Of a stretch of DNA of 64,000 nt, positions 1 through 7,681 are shown in pieces (position 1 is the first letter of the stretch; the number at the start of each line of letters is the position of its first letter). Below the pieces are notes generated by a model. That model searched no databases. It had not been told where the DNA came from and saw nothing but the letters and a program-made list of their open reading frames with translations. The stretch is taken from the NCBI RefSeq assembly GCF_030160395.1, contig NZ_BSOG01000004.1:307844-371843 (forward strand), in the 5' to 3' direction. The position numbers were made by a program, and so were the translations under genes. This DNA is from Chitinimonas prasina (GTDB lineage Bacteria; Pseudomonadota; Gammaproteobacteria; Burkholderiales; Chitinimonadaceae).

Positions 1-711
1 CCCTGGCCAGAGCAACGCAAAGTTGTAACCCTCGATCTGTAGCAGGAACAGCACCACAAACAGCAGCATCAGGGCGTAGTAGCGATACGCCTCCCGCCGC
101 AAGGCACGGTACTGCAGCAATGCAAACCCCAGCAATGCGAGCAGCACGCCCACCAGCACACCATTGAAAAGATTGCCCAAGCCCAGAGTCTGGGCGAACT
201 CGGCTGGCTCCTGCAATGCCAGTTGCAAGGGAGTATCGCCATGGATGCGATAATGCAGATACAGCGTTGCCGCTTCACCGGCCGCCAGGCTGACCGGCAC
301 CGCCAGCATGCGCGAGGGCACACTGCGATCGCTAAATCGACTATCAGGCCGCAAGCTGACCAGTTGCTCCGTCTGCCCTCGGCTGATCTGATATGCCTCC
401 AACCGCTGGATGTCGGGCACACCCAGGTTCAGCAACCATCGCCTCGGCTGGCTGCTGTTATTGTGCAGTGCCAGCCGAAGCCAGCGTCCACCTGGGCTGA
501 GATCGGGCTTGCGCTCGATCAGCGGGCTAAACCGTGCTCCAGGCGACATGGCTTCCGCCAGCGTCGCCGCCGGTACCTCGCCCACGTAGAATACCGTCTG
601 CCGCCGCAATTGCTCGGCAGTGGGCAGTGGGTGCAAGGGCAAGGGTGTGGCACCCAGCGCCACCTGGCAGGTCATCAACATCAGCAGGCAGCAATAGAGG
701 AGTCGGGGCAT
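1..711 (-). CDS. 7TMR-DISM sensor protein, N-terminal part (runs off the window)
   Basis: The frame is open from an ATG at 711 down to base 1, giving 237 residues of a longer protein. It starts with a signal peptide (MPRLLYCCLLMLMTC, cut near ALGATP). Residues about 30-165 resemble the periplasmic 7TMR-DISM extracellular domain 2, a carbohydrate-binding-like sensor fold with a typical stretch near GGRWLRLALHNN. From about residue 182 hydrophobic helices begin (LFNGVLVGVLLALLG, then YYALMLLFVVLFLL), fitting the 7TM unit. In this family the missing C-terminus is usually a histidine kinase or a diguanylate cyclase. The NarL-type regulator diverging 55 bp away favours a kinase. The family is fairly sure; the output domain is not visible. 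Confidence 0.75.
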   Translation of the reverse strand, partial: MPRLLYCCLLMLMTCQVALGATPLPLHPLPTAEQLRRQTVFYVGEVPAATLAEAMSPGARFSPLIERKPDLSPGGRWLRLALHNNSSQPRRWLLNLGVPDIQRLEAYQISRGQTEQLVSLRPDSRFSDRSVPSRMLAVPVSLAAGEAATLYLHYRIHGDTPLQLALQEPAEFAQTLGLGNLFNGVLVGVLLALLGFALLQYRALRREAYRYYALMLLFVVLFLLQIEGYNFALLWPG

Positions 712-766
712 GAAGCATCACGTTAGCGGGAACAAGGCCAACCCTGGCCGGCAAGGAGACTGAGCA

Positions 767-1366
767 ATGCGGCTTATTCTAGCGGACGACCATGTCATTT
801 TCCGCGATGGCCTCAAGCTCCTGCTGTCACAAACAGCCGATTTTCAGGTGGTGGCCGAAGCCGGCGAGGCCAGCGTACTCAACGAGCTGGTTAGGCAGCA
901 TCAGCCCGACCTTCTGGTGATGGACTATCACATGCCCGGCAATGATGCTGGTGCAGTCCTGGCCTATCTGAAACAGCGCTACCCCGCGCTCAGGATAGTC
1001 ATGCTGACAGCCGCCCAATCAGGCACCTTGTTCAAGCAACTGGTGGACGCCGGTGCCGATGGCGTACTACTGAAGGAAGGCTCCGCCGAGGAACTGCTCA
1101 CCGCCCTGCGCCGCATCGCCCGGGGTGAGCAGGTGCTGGCTGCCCTGGTGCGCGAGAAAATGCAGGCCGCCGATATCCAGCTGACGGCACGCGAGTTCCA
1201 GGTATTGGAGATGCTCTGCAGCGGCCACTCCAGCACCCGTATCGCCGAACGCTTCTCGCTATCGTCCCGCACGGTCGACAAGCACCGCGAAAACATCATG
1301 CGCAAGCTGGAGGTCAACAGCACCACCCAGTTGCTCAACAAAGTGACGGAACTGAAATTGCTCTGA
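767..1366 (+). CDS. NarL/FixJ-family response regulator
   Basis: This 199-residue protein has an N-terminal receiver domain (residues 1-120) with the acidic pair D7-D8, the phospho-acceptor D53 in LLVMDYHMP, and the conserved lysine in LLKEGSAEE. Its C-terminal LuxR-type helix-turn-helix (about 136-195) reads LTAREFQVLEMLCSG followed by RTVDKHRENIMRKL. Phosphorylation by a sensor kinase should drive dimerisation and promoter binding. A good ribosome site (AAGGAGA at 753-759) precedes the ATG. It diverges from the 7TMR-DISM sensor, so the two probably form one signalling pair with a shared 55-bp promoter region. Its target genes cannot be read from the sequence. Confidence 0.9.
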   Translation: MRLILADDHVIFRDGLKLLLSQTADFQVVAEAGEASVLNELVRQHQPDLLVMDYHMPGNDAGAVLAYLKQRYPALRIVMLTAAQSGTLFKQLVDAGADGVLLKEGSAEELLTALRRIARGEQVLAALVREKMQAADIQLTAREFQVLEMLCSGHSSTRIAERFSLSSRTVDKHRENIMRKLEVNSTTQLLNKVTELKLL

Positions 1367-1442
1367 CCCCCAGGTCAGTAAAGATGGCGCTCCTGCCCCA
1401 TAGGCGCGAAAATACCGCGCTACCACTTGGCTTCACACATTC

Positions 1443-2624
1443 ATGCTGATCGATTTCTTCTACCAACTGCGCGACGCCAAGCTACCCGTCTCGGTCAAGG
1501 AATTCCTGACTTTGCTCGAGGCGCTGGACGCCCGCGTGGTCAACGGCAGTCTGGAAGACTTCTACTTTGTCTCCCGCGCCACCCTGATCAAGGACGAGAA
1601 GTATTTCGACCGCTATGACCAGGTATTCGGCCGCTACTTCCAGGGGGTAGAAACCCTGCTGGAAAAGCTGGAAACCGATATTCCGGAAGACTGGCTCACC
1701 AAATTGCTGGAGAAACAGCTGAGCGAGGAGGAAAAGAACCAGCTCAAAGGCATGGGTTGGGACAAGCTGATGGAAACACTGAAGCAGCGCCTGGCCGAGC
1801 AGAAAGAGCGCCATCAAGGCGGCAACAAGTGGATAGGCACGGGCGGCACCAGCCCCTTCGGCGCCTATGGCTACAACCCGGAAGGCATACGTATAGGCCA
1901 GGATGGCTCACGCCATCGGCGCGCAGTCAAGGTATGGGATGAGCGGGAATTCAAGGATTTTGACGACAGTCAGGAGTTGGGCACCCGCAATTTCAAGGTG
2001 GCCCTGCGTCGCCTGCGCCAGTTCGCCCGCGATGCCGAGGCCAATATACTGGACATAGACGCCACCGTGCGCGCCACCTCCGACAATGCCGGTTGGCTCA
2101 AGCTGCAGTTCCGCCACGAGCGGCACAATGCCGTCAAGGTACTGCTGTTTCTGGATGTAGGCGGCTCCATGGACGACCACATCCAGGTATGCGAAACGCT
2201 CTTCTCGGCCGCCCGCGCCGAATTCAAGCACCTGGAGCAGGTTTACTTCCACAACTTCATCTACGAATCGGTCTGGCGTGACAACAAGCGCCGCCACAGC
2301 GAGCACCAAGCCACCTTCGACCTGCTGCACACCTATCCCGCCGATTACAAACTGATCTTCGTGGGCGATGCCACCATGAGCCCCTACGAGATCGAGTATC
2401 CAGGCGGCTCGGTGGAGCACATGAACGAAGAACCCGGGCGGGTCTGGCTGCAGCGCCTGCTGGATCGCTATCCTTCTGCCGTCTGGCTCAACCCGGTAGA
2501 CGAGCGCTACTGGGAGTTCACAGAAAGCGTACGTATGACTCAAAAGCTGATGGGAGGGCGCATGTACCCGCTCACCCCCGCAGGGCTGGAAACAGCCATG
2601 CGCAAACTGCAGTCCGGCAGTTAA
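1443..2624 (+). CDS. VWA domain-containing protein, CoxE/YehP-like
   Basis: A 393-residue cytosolic protein without signal peptide or membrane helices. The N-terminal part (MLIDFFYQLRDAKLPVSVKE) and length match the CoxE-like VWA family (COG3825). The C-terminal half holds a von Willebrand A fold with a MIDAS-like motif, LLFLDVGGSMDDH, in which the usual DxSxS reads DVGGS, as is typical of this subgroup. A second conserved stretch is YKLIFVGDATMSPYEIEYPGG. Members usually work with a MoxR-type AAA+ ATPase as a metal-insertion or protein-remodelling chaperone. No such ATPase lies in this window, so the partner must be elsewhere. The precise client is unknown. Confidence 0.8.
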   Translation: MLIDFFYQLRDAKLPVSVKEFLTLLEALDARVVNGSLEDFYFVSRATLIKDEKYFDRYDQVFGRYFQGVETLLEKLETDIPEDWLTKLLEKQLSEEEKNQLKGMGWDKLMETLKQRLAEQKERHQGGNKWIGTGGTSPFGAYGYNPEGIRIGQDGSRHRRAVKVWDEREFKDFDDSQELGTRNFKVALRRLRQFARDAEANILDIDATVRATSDNAGWLKLQFRHERHNAVKVLLFLDVGGSMDDHIQVCETLFSAARAEFKHLEQVYFHNFIYESVWRDNKRRHSEHQATFDLLHTYPADYKLIFVGDATMSPYEIEYPGGSVEHMNEEPGRVWLQRLLDRYPSAVWLNPVDERYWEFTESVRMTQKLMGGRMYPLTPAGLETAMRKLQSGS

Positions 2625-2632
2625 GTACCTGA

Positions 2633-3427
2633 TCAAAGGCCTTGCATCGCAGCACTGCTGTCGGCCTCCCGCCGCCACTGCCCGGGCGGCATACCAAAGC
2701 GCTGGCTGAATCGGCGGGTAAATGCAGGCTGGTCTCCATAGCCCAAGCGCTGGCCAATCTCCGCCAGCGGCAGTCCCTGCCGGGCAAGCAGGCCAACCGC
2801 CGCATCCAGCTTCAGCCGGTTATGGTACTGGTGCGGCGTATCGCCAAACGCTTCGCAGAACAGGTCGTGAAAACGCCGAACGCCCCAGCCAAAATGGGCC
2901 GCCAGTTCAGCAGTGGCAATCGGATGCTCCAATCGCCGACGCAGATAGGCATCGATCTGTGCTACCGGAAAGCCACAGCCCTCTCCGACATCCCCGCCCA
3001 GGCTCTGCGATACGGCACCAGCCAAGCCAACTGCCAATTGCCAGTCGTACTGACGCTGCCGTAGTGCGGGACCGTGCGGCAGCTTGTCCAGCCAGCCCCG
3101 CAAAGCCGGTGTGATGGCAAAGGCGCGGGGCCGCCTGAATAGCGCAGCAGGCACCGCCACCGAGGCCACTGGCATATCCACCACCAACTGGCAGTTATCG
3201 CCCTGGCCAGCAAACTCATGCCGGCAATCCGCTGGCACGATCACTCCATGCAGCACGCTGGCCAGAAACTGCCGTCCGTGCATTTCCAGCGCAGCGCTGC
3301 CACGCAAGCCCAGCAGCAACTGGCAGTAATCATGCCTATGTCCATCTGCCTCCTGGGCATAAACACGCCGCTCCACCAGCGGGTCGATTGCATTGGTTAG
3401 CAGCGGTTGCAAGTCCTTCATCCCCAT
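2633..3427 (-). CDS. AraC-family transcriptional regulator
   Basis: The protein has an N-terminal cupin-like sensing domain (HDYCQLLLGLRGSAALEM and so on) and a C-terminal double helix-turn-helix of about 100 residues. The latter contains TAELAAHFGWGVRRFHDLF and then LAEIGQRLGYGDQPAFTRRF, the classic AraC/XylS signature ending near RRFGMPPGQWRR. It is predicted to bind DNA in response to a small ligand. The start is uncertain: ATGs at 3427 and 3421 and an earlier one at 3469 are all in frame and none has a strong ribosome site. A still longer form would need a TTG at 3517. It converges on the VWA gene with an 8-bp gap. The target and ligand cannot be inferred. Confidence 0.85.
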   Translation of the reverse strand: MGMKDLQPLLTNAIDPLVERRVYAQEADGHRHDYCQLLLGLRGSAALEMHGRQFLASVLHGVIVPADCRHEFAGQGDNCQLVVDMPVASVAVPAALFRRPRAFAITPALRGWLDKLPHGPALRQRQYDWQLAVGLAGAVSQSLGGDVGEGCGFPVAQIDAYLRRRLEHPIATAELAAHFGWGVRRFHDLFCEAFGDTPHQYHNRLKLDAAVGLLARQGLPLAEIGQRLGYGDQPAFTRRFSQRFGMPPGQWRREADSSAAMQGL

Positions 3428-3557
3428 GGTTGCACAGCAGTACGCCAAAGCTGAGCGTAGCCACTCCATCGCAGCAGTGTAAGTGGGTTCCCCAAGCCTG
3501 GGTAGACCAAGGGCCAAGCAGTAGCCTGGCCCAGGTAATGTGCAGCCGGCCGGTTGG

Positions 3558-5021
3558 TCAGGATGACGACAGCAGATGACTCAGAGCGCGCTCCAGTCCA
3601 GCATCGGTCGATGTTCGCATGCTATCGGGGTGGAATGGGACTGCAATGTCGACCGGCACACCTTTACCTTCCAGCCACTCCCCATTGGGCGTCAGGTAAA
3701 ACTCATTGGACAGCGAAAAAAAGATGTCGCTCGTTAGCCGCTTGCTGAGCGTGTTTGAAAAAGCACCGCCGCTGGCCTCGCCTATCAACGTGGTGTTAGG
3801 CCTGTTGCGCAGGGTCATCGCCAGCACTTCGGCGGCACTGAAGGTACTGTTGCTGGTCAACACCGCCACCGGCCCACCATACTGCTTCAGCCCACCCGGC
3901 TCGATATACACCCGCTGCAGGGGCGTCCGCCCATCTCCCAGTCGCGCCTGCTTGGAATAGGCATGCCACCGCTCAAGGGCAAAGCGGCTGGCGATAACCA
4001 ATGCGTTGTCGTCATGGCCTCCCTGATTGAAACGCAGGTCAAGCACCACACCGCGAGCCTGCAGGCTATCGGCAACAAACTCATCCATGGCGGCCTTCAG
4101 CACCTGCAAATCATCACCCAGTTCTTCGGTACCTCCGAAGCCGAAGGTGCTACGTACCTGCAAATACGCAATATTGTTGGGGGCGGTAAACCACATCAGC
4201 TGATTGTTGCCGCGCAACTTGATCTGCTCTGGCTGCACGGCATAGGCAAGGCTGGTGGCCATCATGTCGGCGGTGCCCTCTTCCACATAGGCAAGGGCGG
4301 CAGCCTGCTGTGCCTCATTCAGGGGAAGGGACAATCCCTGTGCGCGCAGATACTCATCCAGCAGCACTTCGGTAAACTGCGGCTTACGGGTGTGGGTAAT
4401 GCTGCGCGCCCCCATGAAAAGACTGACATGCCCATCCTGCAGCGGCTCGATCAATTCTCCCAGCAACTCGAACAGTTGCTCGTCCGTGGTCTGCGCATGA
4501 ACCTGCGCCCGCAAACGTAGGTACTGACCCGCCCAGTCAACCCGGCTCAGCTTGAAATCGTGGTAGTACTCATTGAATGTATGCCAAGCCAGATCGAAGT
4601 CGCGTACCGGATCGCGCGCGTAACCCGGCTGCCCTGCCACCGGCCAGCGCAACTTGCCGCAGCTTTCCGGCAGCGCCGGTAAGCGCTGCCCAAGCAGGCC
4701 CGGGCTCTGTTGCTGATCAGTCTCAACGCGCTCCAGCGCCATGCCATCAGCCGACAAGCGATGCTGTTGCTGCAGATCGGCCAGCGTCACTCCGTCTCGG
4801 GTTTGATTGATCAGGCAACCCTGGCTGGTCACGTCATACAGCGTCACCCGGTAACCATGGGCCTCGCGGGCAATCTGCTGAATATAGCCATAGCCTGGGT
4901 ATTGCCATGTACCTTCGAGGCTGCGGGCAGGCTGGGGACGTTCGGTCGGCGAAGTGGCATTGTCATTGCAGGCAGACATACCCACCAGCAGAGCCAGGAC
5001 GACAAGATTTCGGTGCAACAT
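3558..5021 (-). CDS. S41-family (tail-specific) peptidase lipoprotein
   Basis: This 487-residue protein begins with a lipoprotein signal (MLHRNLVVLALLVGMSAC), giving a lipidated Cys18 and an envelope location. The N-terminal region carries a small beta-rich domain (LEGTWQYPGYGYIQQI). The C-terminal half is an S41 fold: RGVVLDLRFNQGGHDDNAL, then VAVLTSNSTFSAAEVLAM with the presumed nucleophilic serine, and LIGEASGGAFSNTLSKRL with a candidate general-base lysine. No PDZ domain is obvious, as in the C-terminal-processing-protease-related subgroup close to interphotoreceptor retinoid-binding-like enzymes. It probably cleaves periplasmic or outer-membrane peptides. It diverges from the rstA-like regulator across 157 bp. 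Confidence 0.85.
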   Translation of the reverse strand: MLHRNLVVLALLVGMSACNDNATSPTERPQPARSLEGTWQYPGYGYIQQIAREAHGYRVTLYDVTSQGCLINQTRDGVTLADLQQQHRLSADGMALERVETDQQQSPGLLGQRLPALPESCGKLRWPVAGQPGYARDPVRDFDLAWHTFNEYYHDFKLSRVDWAGQYLRLRAQVHAQTTDEQLFELLGELIEPLQDGHVSLFMGARSITHTRKPQFTEVLLDEYLRAQGLSLPLNEAQQAAALAYVEEGTADMMATSLAYAVQPEQIKLRGNNQLMWFTAPNNIAYLQVRSTFGFGGTEELGDDLQVLKAAMDEFVADSLQARGVVLDLRFNQGGHDDNALVIASRFALERWHAYSKQARLGDGRTPLQRVYIEPGGLKQYGGPVAVLTSNSTFSAAEVLAMTLRNRPNTTLIGEASGGAFSNTLSKRLTSDIFFSLSNEFYLTPNGEWLEGKGVPVDIAVPFHPDSMRTSTDAGLERALSHLLSSS

Positions 5022-5178
5022 CGGTTCGCTCCATCAGTGCAGGACAGGGTGCAAATGATGGCGCTAGCTGAAGGTGCAGGTTTTGCGATGCTGTAAGCAG
5101 TTGTGAACGCGCTGTCACATCTGTAGGCGGCATCAGGGTTAGTATCCGCCCGAACATGAGATTCAGGAGTTCGACGGG

Positions 5179-5865
5179 ATGGCCCGTATTCTTTATGTCG
5201 AAGACGACATCAAGCTGTCAGCCTTGATTCGCGACTACCTGTCGCTGCATGGCTTCGAGGTGTATTGCCTGCACCGTGGCGATCAAGTATTGCCCTGGCT
5301 AGCCCGACAGCAGGCGGACTTGCTGCTGCTGGATCTCATGCTGCCAGGTCTGGATGGATTAGAGGTCTGCCGCCAATTGCGGGCACAGCAAACGCTGCCC
5401 ATCCTGATGCTGACGGCGCGTGGCAACGACATCGACCATGTCCTCGGCCTGGAACTGGGTGCTGACGACTACATCATCAAGCCGGTCGAACCCAGAGTAC
5501 TGGTGGCCCGGATCAAGGCAGTGCTGCGCCGCCAGACTGGCGCTGGCAGCGAAGTGCTTCGCCTGGGACAGCTGAATCTGGATCGAGTCGCGCGCCGTGC
5601 CACGCTGGGTCAACTGGAGTTGGAACTGACCAGCAGCGAGTTTGAATTGCTGTATTTGCTGACCAGCAAGGCCGGCACGGTCCTGAGCCGTGATGACATC
5701 ATCAACCACCTGCGCGGCATAGATTTCGACGGCCATGATCGATCGGCCGATGTACTGGTGTCGCGCCTGCGCAGAAAACTCGGTGACGATCCGCGTGAAC
5801 CACGCTGCATCAAGACGGTGTGGAATCGTGGTTATCTCTTGCTGCCGCCGGAGGAACAGCGCTGA
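5179..5865 (+). CDS. rstA: OmpR-family response regulator, RstA-like
   Basis: A 228-residue regulator with a receiver domain (acidic pair D9-D10, phospho-acceptor D52 in LLLLDLMLPG, lysine in DYIIKPVEPRVL) and a C-terminal winged helix (LTSSEFELLYLL, then RSADVLVSRLRRKLGDDP and VWNRGYLL). The GDQV region, the KPVEP segment and the C-terminal end resemble E. coli RstA more than OmpR, PhoP or CpxR. Its TGA overlaps the ATG of the kinase gene downstream, so the two are translationally coupled. In enterobacteria RstA answers PhoPQ and acid signals; whether that holds here is unknown. The family is certain; the RstA name is by resemblance. Confidence 0.9.
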   Translation: MARILYVEDDIKLSALIRDYLSLHGFEVYCLHRGDQVLPWLARQQADLLLLDLMLPGLDGLEVCRQLRAQQTLPILMLTARGNDIDHVLGLELGADDYIIKPVEPRVLVARIKAVLRRQTGAGSEVLRLGQLNLDRVARRATLGQLELELTSSEFELLYLLTSKAGTVLSRDDIINHLRGIDFDGHDRSADVLVSRLRRKLGDDPREPRCIKTVWNRGYLLLPPEEQR

Positions 5866-7148
5866 TGTGGAAATTGTTCTTTCGCCAGCTATTGCTCATC
5901 CTGTTGCTGGTACCCGCAGCGTTGGCCGGCATGCATTGGATAGCCCTGAAGATGGTTTCAGAACGGGAGCAGAACTACGCCCAGGCCATCTACCTGGGGC
6001 CGATGCGCATGATGGAGGCCAACCTGCTGGCGGGCGCTCACGATAAAGCAACCCTGCTCAGCAACCTGCGGCAGATGCAGACCCTCCTGGGCGAGGTCCA
6101 GCTGAGCCTGCGTCCCTTGGCCGAGTTTGGTGTGGAGCAGCAGCACATATTGCGGCAAGGCCGCGTGATCTATCTGAGCGAATCCGGACGGGACAGGGTC
6201 TTTTACCGTCTGCAGGGGCGGGAGCAGGTATTGGTCATCCATATACCGCCAGAGCCACAACTGGCCGACGCCATCCTGGCGGTCTACCTGGTAGTGGTGC
6301 TGGTCATGGCGCTGGCCTTATACCTGGTCCAGATCCGCCCCTTCTGGCGAGACCTGCAGCACTTGCGATCCGTGGCGGCCAAGCTGGGAACCGGAGACTT
6401 GCAGGCGCGTGCGGAGACACTGTCAGCCGCATCCGGCATGGGGCCGCTGGCAGTGCGGATGAATGAGATGGCCGATCGCATCGAGCAGTTGGTGGCGGCC
6501 CAACAGGATTTGCTGAACGCAGTAGCGCATGAATTACGAACACCATTGGCCCGCGCCCATTTTGCGCTAAGCATGCTGACCATCGACACCGAGGAGCGAC
6601 AACAGCGCCTGTACCGTGGCCTGCGCGATGATCTGGACGAGATGGGGCATTTGACCAGCGAACTGCTGGGCTATGGCCGGCTGGATGCCCGTAGTGGACC
6701 ACTGGCACTGGAAAGCGTGACAGCGGACAGGCTGGTGGTACGGGCCAGCCAGTCGCGATTGCTGCGACATAAGGTAGTGCTTGAGCTGGAGCCCCTGCCG
6801 CTCAAGGTCGAGCCGGCCTTGATGGTGCACGCCTTGGGCAATCTACTGGACAATGCCGACCGCCATGCGCGCAGCCAGTTGCGCATCTCCACCCACAGCG
6901 CAGCAGGCGAAATCTGGATTGCTGTTGAGGATGATGGTGAAGGGATCGCCCAGGCGGACAGGCTGCGGATTTTCGAGCCTTTTGTAAGGATTGATGCCAG
7001 CCGTAACCGGGATACCGGGGGAGCAGGACTGGGTCTGGCCCTGGTCAAGCGCATCGCAGAGCGGCATGGCGGACGCGTATGGGTAGAAGCTGCTGCACCA
7101 GGCCCAGGCGCACGGTTCGTGTTGGCTTTACCGTCGGCAGGCCATTGA
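5865..7148 (+). CDS. rstB: Sensor histidine kinase, RstB-like
   Basis: A 427-residue inner-membrane kinase starting at the ATG that overlaps the rstA stop codon. It has TM1 in the first 22 residues (LLLILLLVPAALAG), a short periplasmic domain, and TM2 near residues 137-158 (YLVVVLVMALALYLV). A HAMP linker follows. The dimerisation/H-box has His222 in NAVAHELRTPLARAHF, and the HATPase domain has HALGNLLDNADRHA (N box), DDGEGIA (G1) and GGAGLGLALVKRIAE (G2). All catalytic motifs are intact. It should phosphorylate the RstA-like regulator. A longer version from GTG 5820 would overlap rstA by 46 bp and is less likely. Confidence 0.9.
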   Translation: MWKLFFRQLLLILLLVPAALAGMHWIALKMVSEREQNYAQAIYLGPMRMMEANLLAGAHDKATLLSNLRQMQTLLGEVQLSLRPLAEFGVEQQHILRQGRVIYLSESGRDRVFYRLQGREQVLVIHIPPEPQLADAILAVYLVVVLVMALALYLVQIRPFWRDLQHLRSVAAKLGTGDLQARAETLSAASGMGPLAVRMNEMADRIEQLVAAQQDLLNAVAHELRTPLARAHFALSMLTIDTEERQQRLYRGLRDDLDEMGHLTSELLGYGRLDARSGPLALESVTADRLVVRASQSRLLRHKVVLELEPLPLKVEPALMVHALGNLLDNADRHARSQLRISTHSAAGEIWIAVEDDGEGIAQADRLRIFEPFVRIDASRNRDTGGAGLGLALVKRIAERHGGRVWVEAAAPGPGARFVLALPSAGH

Positions 7149-7157
7149 TCCAGCCTA

Positions 7158-7275
7158 CGGATTCGCAGCCTTGCTGGCGACGTGCGCGGCGAGAAAACCT
7201 TTCTTTGAACCTGTTCACGAGCTTTTCGGTGGGGAAAAAAATCGTGAACAGGCTCCTGGTGCTGCAAGCAAGCTG
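7158..7275. repeat. Palindromic repeat after rstB
   Basis: CCTGTTCACGA at 7210-7220 is repeated in inverted orientation (TCGTGAACAGG) at 7242-7252. The inner spacer has a purine run (GGGGAAAAAAA) that can also serve as a terminator T-run on the other strand. The left flank, GGATTCGCAGCCTTGCTGG, matches an arm of the 44.8-kb palindrome almost exactly. The GAGCCTGTTCACGATTTT motif recurs at 9896-9913. This looks like one copy of a dispersed repeat family. Confidence 0.55.
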
Positions 7276-7322
7276 AGATTTCTAGTAGCGCCTCACGGTG
7301 TACATTTCCCTTGCAATTATTA

Positions 7323-7341
7323 AATGATAACCATTATCATT
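7323..7341. promoter_or_regulatory. Fur box upstream of hemP
   Basis: The 19 bases AATGATAACCATTATCATT form a perfect 8-8 palindrome with a 3-base centre. They match the classical Fur consensus closely. The site ends 6 bp before the hemP start codon and should block transcription of the heme locus when iron is plentiful. Confidence 0.88.
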
Positions 7342-7347
7342 CAATGC

Positions 7348-7515
7348 ATGAACTCAAGCACCCTGACCCTAGGCAAGACAGCCAGCCAGACGCCCAGGCT
7401 ACGCCTTGAACTGCGTAGCCTGATGCAAGGGCGGCAAGAGATAGAGATCAGCCATCAAGGCGAGGTCTATCGCCTGCGACTGACCCGCAACGGCAAACTG
7501 ATACTGACCAAGTAG
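7348..7515 (+). CDS. hemP: Hemin uptake protein HemP
   Basis: A 55-residue protein with the HemP signature: RLELRSLMQGRQEIEISHQG followed by EVYRLRLTRNGKLILTK at the C-terminus. Members of this small family are the first gene of many Fur-controlled heme operons in proteobacteria. In some species they act as activators needed for receptor expression. The start at 7348 is chosen because the in-frame ATG at 7324 lies inside the Fur box. No clear ribosome site is seen for either. A hairpin with a T-run follows the gene just before the receptor. The family call is good; its molecular role is poorly understood in general. Confidence 0.85.
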   Translation: MNSSTLTLGKTASQTPRLRLELRSLMQGRQEIEISHQGEVYRLRLTRNGKLILTK

Positions 7516-7647
7516 CTATCGAAGTACAAGGCCGCATGCCCCTTCCCAGGAGCAACCGCGGCAAGCCGGACCGAATACGCTTCACCCTCTCCATGACGAT
7601 GTAGCCAGCCCGCCAGCTCACGCCGGCCAGCCAGCCAATTTCCCGCT

Positions 7648-7680
7648 CCCGCCGCTTGATGGCGGCGGGGCGATTTTTTG
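7648..7680 (+). terminator. Hairpin plus T-run between hemP and the heme receptor
   Basis: An 8-bp GC stem (CCCGCCGC at 7648-7655 with GCGGCGGG at 7662-7669, loop TTGATG) is followed by CGATTTTTT. It has the form of an intrinsic terminator. It ends two bases before the receptor ATG at 7682, so it could also hide the ribosome-binding region of the receptor. Confidence 0.65.
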
Positions 7681-7681
7681 G

